From a virus, in IMG/VR virus record IMGVR_UViG_3300030331_005221, positions 1 through 24,915 of that record: a stretch of DNA of 24,915 bases; one strand, 5' to 3'. The translations under genes were made by a program, and so were the position numbers. The number at the start of each line of letters is the position of its first letter. The first letter of the stretch is position 1. Below, piece by piece: positions 8,853 to 17,681 of the stretch. The notes under the pieces are model-generated. The model did not search any database and had not been told where the DNA came from. It saw only the letters and a list, made by a program, of their open reading frames with translations.

Positions 8853-9482
8853 CTACCCTCCCACTATATTTTTTGCCAATTTTGCCATTGATTCACCCCA
8901 CTGAAAAATAGACAAGTTACCTGTACCAGGTATTCTAAGAGCATCAGCACCCTCAATAGTTTGAACATCACCACCCTCTGTTTTAATATTACCCACGGAG
9001 GCTATATTCATAGAATTTTTACCACTTATACCACAAGAGTCACCAGCATCCATTTTAATTTTATCAGATTTTCCAACTATTTGAGACCCTCTAAAATTAA
9101 CATAACCAGTTTCTTTTCCGTCACCAGTGGCAATTAAGTCTACGTTTTGAGCAGACAAAACTATCTTTCCTCTCGGTGCATGAATAATCACATCTCCATT
9201 TTCAGCATACCAAAATCCTGCCATACCATTATCAGATCCTGTGTATGCAGCTGGTCTCTCGCCACACATAATTTCAAAGACAGCAGGAGCACTATTTATT
9301 ATGCTACCCTTCAATTTACCAGTTTGTTGTAACGTAATATAATGAGCCCTTTTAAATCCCATAGGAAAAATATTACGAAGCATCACAGACATCTTGGCAT
9401 TATTTCTAGCGACACATCCAAGAAATAATCCACCCTCAGTGGTATTAAAATTTTGTTGTTGAGTTACTTTAGTTTGAGACAT
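8853..9482 (-). CDS. beta-helical needle-like baseplate protein (gp5 C-terminal / VgrG-tip-like)
   Basis: 209 aa. Residues about 90-185 are short alternating strands with regularly spaced Gly, Ile and Val (GDVIIHAPRGKIVLSAQNVD, then GSQIVGKSDKIKMDAGDS and GNIKTEGGDVQTIEG). This pattern is typical of the trimeric beta-helix of phage T4 gp5 and VgrG spikes. The N-terminal 90 residues are globular and unassigned. The start overlaps the stop of the 1419-aa hub gene (TAATG), as expected for a partner made in fixed ratio. I infer that it forms the membrane-puncturing needle below the hub. No lysozyme-type catalytic segment is visible. The needle assignment rests on repeat character and context, not on a clear family match. 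Confidence 0.65.
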   Translation of the reverse strand: MSQTKVTQQQNFNTTEGGLFLGCVARNNAKMSVMLRNIFPMGFKRAHYITLQQTGKLKGSIINSAPAVFEIMCGERPAAYTGSDNGMAGFWYAENGDVIIHAPRGKIVLSAQNVDLIATGDGKETGYVNFRGSQIVGKSDKIKMDAGDSCGISGKNSMNIASVGNIKTEGGDVQTIEGADALRIPGTGNLSIFQWGESMAKLAKNIVGG

Positions 9483-12400
9483 TATCTAACAGTGGTTCGA
9501 GCAGCAGGGCCAACATTTCCAACACAATCAACCACCTGCACAACAGGGGTTTCAGGATCAGCATCAGGAATTTGATCTGGTCTGAGACATTTTATGACAG
9601 GAATCAAAACAGCATTGTATCCAGTGCTAGTATTTATTCTAACATCTGGCATTGATGTAAATCCAGCACCAGGTCTTGTAACGGTTATGTTTTGAATTCT
9701 ACCATCAGATCTTGATATCACTGCTTGAGCACCATTATCAGGAATAATTTCAACGGTGTCATTTACAGGATCATATCCAAATCCCTCATTGTCTATTACT
9801 ATTTCATCTAATGTGCAAATCAAAGGATAAGTTGGTGTTGGAAAGTCTGTGTCATCACGATCCTCTGGTATTGTTGGAGGGCAAGCAGGTGCTGAAAGTG
9901 TAACAGCTATATTACCATTTCCAAAAGTTCCCCAATCCTCATCATCCATGAGATCTTTCATTATATCATCAAGATTTAAATTCTTTCCTTTTCCATTAGT
10001 GTTATTTGCGAGGAAGTTTCTTATGTCAGCGTCTGTGTATCCCAAGAACTTAGCTCTTGTATAATCCTTTGTGTATCCAAAGTATAGATCACCATCACCA
10101 TTATTACTTCTGTTTTTATTTAAAACATTATATGATAAAATACTGTAAAAAGTCTCTGCTGATACTTTATTAGCAACTGGATATGGATCAAGAGATGATT
10201 TTATAATTTGATTGTAAGGATCTCTTACTACAAATGCAACACCTGCAGGGTTGTCCTCCCAATTATTTTGATATCCAGCAGTTGGATGAAGTAAATTTTC
10301 AATCGTGACAGTCACCTGATGAATGCCAGGTTCAACATCACCTGCATAAGCAGCAAAAACAGATGTATTATGTGATTGAAATTCTGTTGTCTCAGCGAGT
10401 TGAACTCCATCCCAAGACACTGTTGCCTTGTTATCTGCTTGAATTTCAATAGAATACTTACCAGCATAAGATGCCTGAACCTCCCATGTCGCAGTATGAG
10501 ATCCTATCAATGCTTTAGTGTTGGATGGATACACCGCATAATTTTTCATGAAAGGTGACCATAAACCTTCAACACCTCTAGGGAGATTATCAGCTGACCT
10601 CACCCAAGGAGTTTGTTGTGCGATAGGATCAATTCTTGGGTCATCTTTCAAGTTACCAACTCTATACAAAATATTATTTTCTTCATCATAAATTTGAGGT
10701 ATCTCGGTAAGACTAGTTTGAGTAAAAGTTCCCACAGTTTCATTATTATATCTAAATTTCCATTCATCATCAAGAACAGAATTATCATTAGGATTTGTAT
10801 CTGTTTGTTCAACACCAAACTTCTCCCAATCCCACCTTTCATCTATTAGAACAATGTTAGTAAAGTCAACCGTTCTATCCCCATTCGTATTTAAACCAAC
10901 AGGGAAATTTTTCATGTCATTTAATACAATGCCACCAGTTGATCCGATCCCAGTTATGGTGCATCCTGGCAAGTCATTCTCGTTAAAACCATCATCAATG
11001 CAAACTCTCGGTTTTCCTGGTAATTGTATACAGTCACCATAGTATAAAATGATAATATCATTGTAATTAAATCTAACCCAATCACCATTTCTTCTCTGAA
11101 CAACAGTTTGGCATCGATTAGCCCATGTTCTATTCATTCCACCAGTAGACCCATCTGGTCGGAACATGTATCCATATCCACCATCACGAATTACAACTTT
11201 GGTTACACCCACAACTGTATCTTCAGTGTCTGTATCAACACTTGATATGATGTTTACAATATCTCCAACTTCATATGATGATCCCTTATTATTGATCGAT
11301 AGTAAAGTGATACCTCCAGCATCAACGGTTTCAATATCAAGAGTTAATCCAGATCCACTACCACCAGTTGTGCTTTGATTAGTTGATCCTGCTACATATC
11401 CACTACCACCAACTAAATTCTTTAATGTCAAAGCACCACCACTTGCATCGACGGTCTCGATCTCGATAGTTGCATTTTTACCATTCCTGTTAAATCCTAC
11501 AAAATCTGGATCGTCAATTACATTTATTTTGGCTCCCATACCAGAGTGGTTTATACAATAATAATATAAGGTATTTGGTGTATTGTTGTTGACGATTATT
11601 CTAGAATACGCAATCTCTGTTCCAGGTATTCCATCAATAGTAACTCCCCTTTCATACTCTACACCACCATTCCAAGTTCCATTATCTGTCTCAGAAAATC
11701 TCAATTGATGAGTTTTATTTGTCTCATCCTGTTGATCAAAAATATATGTATTGCCTCTAATAAATGTTAATACTCTTTGTTGTCTACCATCAACGACATA
11801 TTTATTACCACCACTTGTTTTTTTAACAGTAACAATAAATGTCACTCCTATCCCCGTCCCAGATCCTTGACCAAATTGACCTCCAGTTAATTCACCACCA
11901 GTGGTGCCAGCACCAATTGTTGTTCCTGTTCCAACATTTGTAGTTCCTATTCCTGTTCCTATTCGAGTGGTTTTACCAATACTGACATCACCCCATCCCC
12001 CTCTTCCACGACCACATCTATCATCAAATTCAACGTTAGGTGCTGAAGAATATTCTCCAGGTAAAATTATATCAACACTGAATAATGATCCTGCTGTATC
12101 AACAATGGCATTGCCAGTAGCACCTGATCCATTTCCTCCCCAGAAAAGAACATCTGGTAATCCACATAACAAAGGCCCTGTGTCGCACTCTTTCCCAGTA
12201 ATATCTACTGCAGTATCAAGAGCATCTTGAGGATCAAAGAAGAATTTATAATTCTCAATATCATCAGGAACATTTGTTATATCTCTAAACTTTTGTCCAA
12301 CTTTTTTTGCTTTATCAAATACACTTTTAATATCAATTTTAATTTTATTTGGTTTACCCCCATCTATTGGATTCCATGCACTTGCCTCCTCAGGGCCACC

Positions 12401-13741
12401 TTGAGTAAATTCGCATCTTAAAAGTGATAAAATAGATTCTAATACATCACCAATGGCATTTAAAAAATCAACTCCTGCTAGTGCAAATCCAGATAACTTA
12501 CTCATTATCCCAGTTATACCACCCAACACCCCTTGAATTAATGCGGATATTTGTCCTACTATTTGACCTATAAATGTTCCTACAAAATTTTCAATTAAAC
12601 ATGAAGTTACATTTACTATTTTGTCAAATACAGCCTCTATCGCATTTCTTACTAAATCTCCTAGATTAGCTATCAACAAGTTAAAAGCACAAGATATTCC
12701 TTTTAAAATTATTGATATTATTTCATTTTGTTTGAATCTCCCTGTCGCTGGAAAAGCACCCTTGACTGCATTCCATATTGAGTTGAATTGTGCAAGTAAT
12801 TTTTCTTTTACATTTTCAACTATTTCTTTTATCCACTCTGCCATCTGTTTGGCACCCTTATTTATTTCATCCTGAAAAGAATCTAAACTCTCTTGTGCTG
12901 CGTTAAGATTACCAATTCCAACTCTAAGTAAACCGCCTAATCCTGTGGTTGATAGTCCTATAGGTATACCATCTGCACCAGTGCCTCTTGGATTACCGAA
13001 TTCATCAAAACCTAAACTTTGATTAAAATTTAAAAGTTTTGCCTTTAGAAGATCAATATTTTTAATTACCCCCTCAAATGCTTTACCAATTCCCACGACA
13101 GAATTATCACTATTATCTTTGCCCTTAACTGTAGGGATTACAATATCAGGGTCTAAAGCAAATGAATCTTGATTCCAATCAAATAGACTTGCATCGGTAT
13201 AATTGTATATCTCTCCGAAATTTTTACCCGACAAATTTGCATACCCAGTCCAAGCCTCATTGTAAAGGGTGTTTGGAATTAAAAATGCTTGAGTAGTAAG
13301 ATCAAATCCACTAACGGGTTCATACTTCGTAGTTTTCTTTATCTTTGGATCTGATATGGTATTCGGAACAACTCTGTCAATAAAATATTCTTCCGTGTCA
13401 GTGTCCATGTAAACATAAACATAACTTCCACGAGGGAGAATTTGATTCCCTGTGGACTCACCTCTTAACCCTGATGTGTGATATTGAGGATATGCCCAAG
13501 CAAATCCTCCAGTCGGAACAAATTTCCCGTCATCCTCAGTAAATAATTTTATTTTGTATCGAGGATATATTACCTTAGGGTTTGGATTATCCCCACCATC
13601 ATTATATTTTGTCTTTTGAAGAGTCTCTACGTAACTTGCATTATCATCTATCTGAGCTAACTCCAGCCTTGTTTTGCCAGTGTGCTCTTCAATAAGTTTT
13701 CTTATTAACTTAACCTGTTGAGAATCTAAATTAATCGTCAT
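9482..13741 (-). CDS. large multidomain baseplate hub protein (gp5-like OB domain, hydrophobic helices, cupredoxin-like domain)
   Basis: 1419 aa. Residues about 55-125 (YPRYKIKLFTEDD, FAWAYPQYHTSG, LPRGSYVYVYMDTDTEEYFI) have the layout of the N-terminal OB domain of gp5/VgrG hubs. Residues 336-445 are strongly hydrophobic and helical. Residues 645-742 form a cupredoxin-like domain. GSGY-type beta repeats lie near 555-575, 757-860 and 1310-1375. Residues about 1055-1180 (YAGKYSIEIQADNKATVSWD) resemble a PA14- or carbohydrate-binding-type beta sandwich. It overlaps the 89-aa gene upstream by 11 nt and the needle gene downstream by 1 nt. Proteins of this size and place are annotated simply as structural, or VrlC-like, in cyanophages. 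The hub assignment is inferred from the OB-like region and from its position between gp27-like and needle genes. No lysozyme domain is visible. Confidence 0.75.
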   Translation of the reverse strand: MTINLDSQQVKLIRKLIEEHTGKTRLELAQIDDNASYVETLQKTKYNDGGDNPNPKVIYPRYKIKLFTEDDGKFVPTGGFAWAYPQYHTSGLRGESTGNQILPRGSYVYVYMDTDTEEYFIDRVVPNTISDPKIKKTTKYEPVSGFDLTTQAFLIPNTLYNEAWTGYANLSGKNFGEIYNYTDASLFDWNQDSFALDPDIVIPTVKGKDNSDNSVVGIGKAFEGVIKNIDLLKAKLLNFNQSLGFDEFGNPRGTGADGIPIGLSTTGLGGLLRVGIGNLNAAQESLDSFQDEINKGAKQMAEWIKEIVENVKEKLLAQFNSIWNAVKGAFPATGRFKQNEIISIILKGISCAFNLLIANLGDLVRNAIEAVFDKIVNVTSCLIENFVGTFIGQIVGQISALIQGVLGGITGIMSKLSGFALAGVDFLNAIGDVLESILSLLRCEFTQGGPEEASAWNPIDGGKPNKIKIDIKSVFDKAKKVGQKFRDITNVPDDIENYKFFFDPQDALDTAVDITGKECDTGPLLCGLPDVLFWGGNGSGATGNAIVDTAGSLFSVDIILPGEYSSAPNVEFDDRCGRGRGGWGDVSIGKTTRIGTGIGTTNVGTGTTIGAGTTGGELTGGQFGQGSGTGIGVTFIVTVKKTSGGNKYVVDGRQQRVLTFIRGNTYIFDQQDETNKTHQLRFSETDNGTWNGGVEYERGVTIDGIPGTEIAYSRIIVNNNTPNTLYYYCINHSGMGAKINVIDDPDFVGFNRNGKNATIEIETVDASGGALTLKNLVGGSGYVAGSTNQSTTGGSGSGLTLDIETVDAGGITLLSINNKGSSYEVGDIVNIISSVDTDTEDTVVGVTKVVIRDGGYGYMFRPDGSTGGMNRTWANRCQTVVQRRNGDWVRFNYNDIIILYYGDCIQLPGKPRVCIDDGFNENDLPGCTITGIGSTGGIVLNDMKNFPVGLNTNGDRTVDFTNIVLIDERWDWEKFGVEQTDTNPNDNSVLDDEWKFRYNNETVGTFTQTSLTEIPQIYDEENNILYRVGNLKDDPRIDPIAQQTPWVRSADNLPRGVEGLWSPFMKNYAVYPSNTKALIGSHTATWEVQASYAGKYSIEIQADNKATVSWDGVQLAETTEFQSHNTSVFAAYAGDVEPGIHQVTVTIENLLHPTAGYQNNWEDNPAGVAFVVRDPYNQIIKSSLDPYPVANKVSAETFYSILSYNVLNKNRSNNGDGDLYFGYTKDYTRAKFLGYTDADIRNFLANNTNGKGKNLNLDDIMKDLMDDEDWGTFGNGNIAVTLSAPACPPTIPEDRDDTDFPTPTYPLICTLDEIVIDNEGFGYDPVNDTVEIIPDNGAQAVISRSDGRIQNITVTRPGAGFTSMPDVRINTSTGYNAVLIPVIKCLRPDQIPDADPETPVVQVVDCVGNVGPAARTTVR
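11516..11809 (-). other. cupredoxin-like domain inside the hub protein, with a complete candidate type-1 copper ligand set
   Basis: Within residues 645-742 of the 1419-aa protein the strand pattern ends with LYYYCINHSGMGAKINV, the classic cupredoxin C-terminal loop and strand. The candidate ligands are His678 (in KTHQL), Cys729, His732 and Met735. The C-x2-H-x2-M spacing matches amicyanin, whereas plastocyanin has C-x2-H-x4-M. All four ligands being present argues against a degenerate fold. Whether copper is bound in the virion is unknown. Confidence 0.65.
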
Positions 13742-14000
13742 ACACTCTACACTCTAATGCATCTGGATGATTGTCACAATAGACTTCTAAATGTTGATCT
13801 TCATGCCTTGTATGCCAATCATTAATCTTTGCGTCATTTTCATCAACTTCATCCTCACTATGAGCATGGAATGCATCATTATGTAATTTTAAATCTTCCT
13901 TAGTATATTCGATCATACCATGATTGATATGTTCTTTATGATCCTTGGGATCAATATAGACCTCATGGTCTAAATCGTGATCTGGTGTATTAGTTGTCAT
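13731..14000 (-). CDS. small His/Asp/Glu-rich protein, possibly metal-binding
   Basis: 89 aa from the ATG at 14000, with 12 His, 26 Asp or Glu and 2 Cys, and no hydrophobic core. Much of it is D/E-H pairs (DHDLDHE, KDHKEHINH, HTRHEDQH). I chose this start because GGAG lies 9 nt upstream and because it avoids overlapping the gp27-like gene. An in-frame ATG at 14015 would add five residues and overlap that gene. The stop overlaps the hub gene start by 11 nt, so the two are probably coupled. I do not recognise a family. The composition suggests binding of divalent metal ions, or a disordered acidic assembly factor; both are inference. Confidence 0.75.
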   Translation of the reverse strand: MTTNTPDHDLDHEVYIDPKDHKEHINHGMIEYTKEDLKLHNDAFHAHSEDEVDENDAKINDWHTRHEDQHLEVYCDNHPDALECRVYDD

Positions 14001-14004
14001 GGGT

Positions 14005-15402
14005 TTAATCTCCATCGAGTTTTGTACCGAATGAATCTCTTACTAAATTCAGACCAGTGAAAGCACTTGTAACATCACCATAGTGGCATAAGTCTGCTAT
14101 CATATATATACCACTTTTTCTTGTTCGACTACCAAGATTTAATTTACGACTAGTAAGTGAGGAAAATTCACAATAAATTAGATCACCAGCACGTAATCCT
14201 AAATTAGCATCAGTAACAATTGTTAAACTAGTGGTAAGTTTTTGTCTAAAATTTTGATGAGATTGTTGAATTGTTTCCTTAACATTATACGCCTCTTTCT
14301 CTGTTTTTTCAACCTGAAGTTTGAGGTCATCAACACCTACAACTGTTTGTCCAACAGGAACTCTTGTTCTTTTTCTTGCCGTTGGGAAAGGATTTCCTTT
14401 CTCATCACAAAAATCTGGATTTATTTTTGGTAAAGCACGACCTGCTATCACACTATTACCATCATCTTTAGCAGAAAGTTTGAGAATATCATATTCTTTT
14501 GAAACATTATTAAATGTTTCTATTTGAGTTGAATACGCACCATCTTCAAAATTTTTTAATCCACTGATGCTCATTGGGATTTTTGATTTGATTATTTTCC
14601 CATCATATCCCTCAGGTAGATCTTCACCAGTTTCACTATTTTCTACAAAATTAGGTATTTTTCTTCCTGTTGAATCTTTTATCTCTGGAAATACTCCCTC
14701 TGTTTTAAACATTTGATCTAAAGATCTAAAGTTATATCCACCTGATGTTTGCCAAAAAAGATAACCAGAACTTTTTCCTTTTGCAGATTTACCATTAATC
14801 TGCATCTCAGGTATGGCAAGGCTTTGCAAATCTAAAATCATTTCAAAAGGATTTCTATCCATCCCTCTTCCATGATATTCATTTATGGTTTTATCAATAA
14901 AAGATTTATCCCATTTAGGAGTTTTTAAATTATGTTTTAATATTGCAATGACAGCTTCATGTATTTTACCACTGTACAATGCATTTGAATTACATCTATT
15001 ACTTACTAAAGTATTGTTATAAGCCTCCTTAGAAACAATCGTCATGGTATAACTAGAATTTGCAAAAGTTTGATCCTCATTTCCAACATAATCAACTCTA
15101 AGATCATCTTCATCTGTTAAATTAATTTGATTTCCAAATTCATCTTCAATATGAAATTTAATTGTTTCTGTTCCTTGCCCAAATCCACCCTCTAATAATC
15201 CAACGGTTGTCTTACCATCATCAACAGGAACTGTATTTCCAGTATCAATAATCCTTGCAGTTATTTCAACAAAAGGCATGAAAATACTTTCTCTATATTC
15301 TAAAATAGGGAGACCCTCTCCACTGAGAGAAATTGATTTATTTTCATCCTCATTTGATATGATTTCAAAAGTTTTAATTTTTAACGGATCTCTTGAATGC
15401 AT
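14005..15402 (-). CDS. gp27-like baseplate hub protein
   Basis: 465 aa. The layout fits the gp27/gpD hub family: beta-rich N-terminus (IFMPFVEITARIIDTGN), a central segment with GYLFWQTSGGYNFRSLDQMF, and a C-terminal beta barrel ending in SGIYMIADLCHYGDV followed by FTGLNLVRDSFGT. The 'x-W/F-x-GGYNFRSL' and terminal 'Y.I....H' patterns recur in hub proteins that form the pseudo-hexameric ring between tail tube and needle. Context agrees, since it lies between the tape-measure genes and the gp5-like protein. It starts through a TAATG overlap with the 759-aa gene. Cyanophage versions are often left as hypothetical because the similarity to T4 gp27 is weak, so this rests on pattern and synteny. 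Confidence 0.6.
   Translation of the reverse strand: MHSRDPLKIKTFEIISNEDENKSISLSGEGLPILEYRESIFMPFVEITARIIDTGNTVPVDDGKTTVGLLEGGFGQGTETIKFHIEDEFGNQINLTDEDDLRVDYVGNEDQTFANSSYTMTIVSKEAYNNTLVSNRCNSNALYSGKIHEAVIAILKHNLKTPKWDKSFIDKTINEYHGRGMDRNPFEMILDLQSLAIPEMQINGKSAKGKSSGYLFWQTSGGYNFRSLDQMFKTEGVFPEIKDSTGRKIPNFVENSETGEDLPEGYDGKIIKSKIPMSISGLKNFEDGAYSTQIETFNNVSKEYDILKLSAKDDGNSVIAGRALPKINPDFCDEKGNPFPTARKRTRVPVGQTVVGVDDLKLQVEKTEKEAYNVKETIQQSHQNFRQKLTTSLTIVTDANLGLRAGDLIYCEFSSLTSRKLNLGSRTRKSGIYMIADLCHYGDVTSAFTGLNLVRDSFGTKLDGD
14010..14013 (-). promoter_or_regulatory. Shine-Dalgarno GGAG that sets the start of the His-rich gene
   Basis: GGAG on the minus strand lies 9 nt before the ATG at 14000, within the last codons of the gp27-like gene. 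The alternative ATG at 14015 has no such element upstream, so this site favours the shorter 89-aa product. Confidence 0.6.
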
Positions 15403-17681
15403 TATACCTCTTCTTCAACTGGCAAGATAAAGTTATTATTATTTATTTCAACCGTATTATAATATGGATACAATTCAATGTCACCCGTATCCTTTATGGA
15501 TTTTGATTTTAATAATTCACTTCCAGAATAACCTCTATTATCAAAATCAAATAGGTCACCTGTGAAAAAATCAGCAGTTCCACCTAGTATCCTACCCAGT
15601 CCTCCACCTGATTTACCCTTCTTATTTTTACCATCAAAAACAGTAGTCTGACCATCAAAAGTTGAATATCCACGCACTTTAACCTCACCATTCTTATCTG
15701 TGTAAATAGCCTCTGCTGGAGTTCCTGACAATATAAGTTTCTGTTTCTGTACTTCATTATATTCTGGTGAATTAAATCCATATATGCTTATTGCTCTATC
15801 TTCTGCCTTCTCTAATTCTAGTCTCTTTAAATGTTTCTCAGCATCTGCTTGACTCATATTACCAGATGTTACTTTACCACCTTGCATAGTAGCACTCTCA
15901 CTGGTGCTACTAGTGCTAACTTCTCTACTAGATGATTTTTCCTGCTCTTCTTTTTTTAATTCTCTGGTTTTTTCTCTAGTTTGAGTTTTAGGTGTTTTAT
16001 TATTAAATATTGTTTCATAAAGACCAGCACCAATAGCATCACCTATAATTCCACCACCAATGGTGGTAAAGAGTGCAAAGGGCCCACCAATAATTGTTCC
16101 GATAAAACTACCTAGTGCTCCACCAGTTGCTCTAAAAGCTGCTTTTGCTGGTTTATCACCAAAAACAAACCAACTTATAAGAAAATCAAGAAACGCACCA
16201 ATAAAAGGTATGGACTTAAGTGGTCTCTTAATGATTTTTTTAAATATTGGAGTATTAAATGCTTTACGAAGACCACCCTTCTTTCCATCTCTAATGATTT
16301 TTACACCAATTTTTCTGAATTGATCAGTTAATGTTCTAAGTGGTAATTTTTTTCTATCTAATATGGGAACCTTAGTAAATTGTTGCCTTGGTGATGCTTT
16401 TAAGGGTAAAGATAATTGTCGTGTTGATCCTTTCAAGGGCAAAGATAATTGTTCAAAGGTACGTGGTAAAGTTGATGGAAGATTAAACGACCCAGTAGGA
16501 ACTTTTCTAAATTGTTGAACACCCTTGACAACTTTTCTTGATACCTCTGTGCCTCTTTTTTGAAAGAATTTACTTTTAAAGTTTACTTTAAAAATGGCTT
16601 TCCCAGTAATTGGATCAAATTTTGATAGTAAGTTCTCTGCTCTTGCTAACCCTGCTTTACCAAACACTCTTCTTGCTCTACTGTAACCAAATCTCTTTAC
16701 ATATCTGGCCACCGCCTCTGGTTTAACACTTTTACCACCAACTCTAACAAATCCACGAGTCACATTTGACAGTGCTCCCCCTCCTCCTCCTGCTCCAATA
16801 CCACGACCTACATTGCGAAAAGGAATTGTTCCAAGACGACCCCCTCTTGCTAATGTACGCAATCTACGAAGAAGATTGATAGAATTTTTTCCACCAACTA
16901 CCCCAATAATAGACGCTATAAGTGCTCCATTAATTGCAATTCTAAGAAGATTATTAAATTTTTCAACCTGAGGAATAAGACCATCTGCTTCTGTTTGTAT
17001 TCCAACTAATTCTCCTGCACGAGATACCAATGCTTGTGTCTGATCAACTCTTATAAAAACTTCATCTATGACATTAGCAATTGTGTTTAATACAAAACCA
17101 CCAAACTTTACAATCCCATCTACAGATTTTGCAAGCATTGTTCCAATCTCTGCAAGGGATGGAAGGAATGGAACAATTCTATTAAGAATAAATCCAGCTG
17201 CTAAGAAGGTGAGAAAATTAGTAATTGATTTAAAAATATTTCCTCCACCAGGAATCATCCCCTTTATAATCCCCAAAGGAGATCTAGACGGTTTATTCTC
17301 CTCTTGTTGTTCTTCCCTTAACCTTCTCCTCTCATCTGCTTTTTGTTTTCTTTTATCTAAAAATTCTTTAAATGCTAGAGACGATCTAAGTTTAAATATA
17401 CCAAATATTAATTTTAATTTTTCTATGGTATCTTTTATATTTCCATCTTTAGAAGATCCGTCACCCTCAGGTGTTAAAGATTTAATTAAAGTTGGACTTA
17501 CCATAGTCCTTCTAATTATGTCAGTCTTAGGACTTGATATTTTTTCTTTTTTCTCGTCAACATTCATCCCCATCATTTTTCTGACAGAGGATCTTCTCTC
17601 TTCAATTTTTTTCTTCTTTTTTGGGTCTCTAGACTTTACTATATTTTTAGCTAGAAACAAACCAGTTGAAAGTATTCCCAT
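15402..17681 (-). CDS. second tape-measure/hub-associated protein with glycine-zipper region
   Basis: 759 aa, very basic. An N-terminal Lys/Arg/Glu helical region spans 1-130. Hydrophobic stretches lie at about 150-210 and 245-265. A Gly-rich hinge (IGAGGGGGALSN) is near 295-306, and two adjacent 11-residue repeats (LSLPLKGSTRQ, LSLPLKASPRQ) occupy 412-433. Residues 516-558 (TGGALGSFIGTIIGGPF, IGGGIIGDAIGAGLYE) form a glycine-zipper segment of the kind found in proteins that insert into host membranes. A charged Ser/Glu linker and a hydrophilic C-terminus follow. It overlaps both neighbours by TAATG. Position and composition suggest a gp29-type hub or tape protein that could be ejected to help DNA cross the inner membrane. 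No family motif settles this. Confidence 0.6.
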   Translation of the reverse strand: MGILSTGLFLAKNIVKSRDPKKKKKIEERRSSVRKMMGMNVDEKKEKISSPKTDIIRRTMVSPTLIKSLTPEGDGSSKDGNIKDTIEKLKLIFGIFKLRSSLAFKEFLDKRKQKADERRRLREEQQEENKPSRSPLGIIKGMIPGGGNIFKSITNFLTFLAAGFILNRIVPFLPSLAEIGTMLAKSVDGIVKFGGFVLNTIANVIDEVFIRVDQTQALVSRAGELVGIQTEADGLIPQVEKFNNLLRIAINGALIASIIGVVGGKNSINLLRRLRTLARGGRLGTIPFRNVGRGIGAGGGGGALSNVTRGFVRVGGKSVKPEAVARYVKRFGYSRARRVFGKAGLARAENLLSKFDPITGKAIFKVNFKSKFFQKRGTEVSRKVVKGVQQFRKVPTGSFNLPSTLPRTFEQLSLPLKGSTRQLSLPLKASPRQQFTKVPILDRKKLPLRTLTDQFRKIGVKIIRDGKKGGLRKAFNTPIFKKIIKRPLKSIPFIGAFLDFLISWFVFGDKPAKAAFRATGGALGSFIGTIIGGPFALFTTIGGGIIGDAIGAGLYETIFNNKTPKTQTREKTRELKKEEQEKSSSREVSTSSTSESATMQGGKVTSGNMSQADAEKHLKRLELEKAEDRAISIYGFNSPEYNEVQKQKLILSGTPAEAIYTDKNGEVKVRGYSTFDGQTTVFDGKNKKGKSGGGLGRILGGTADFFTGDLFDFDNRGYSGSELLKSKSIKDTGDIELYPYYNTVEINNNNFILPVEEEV

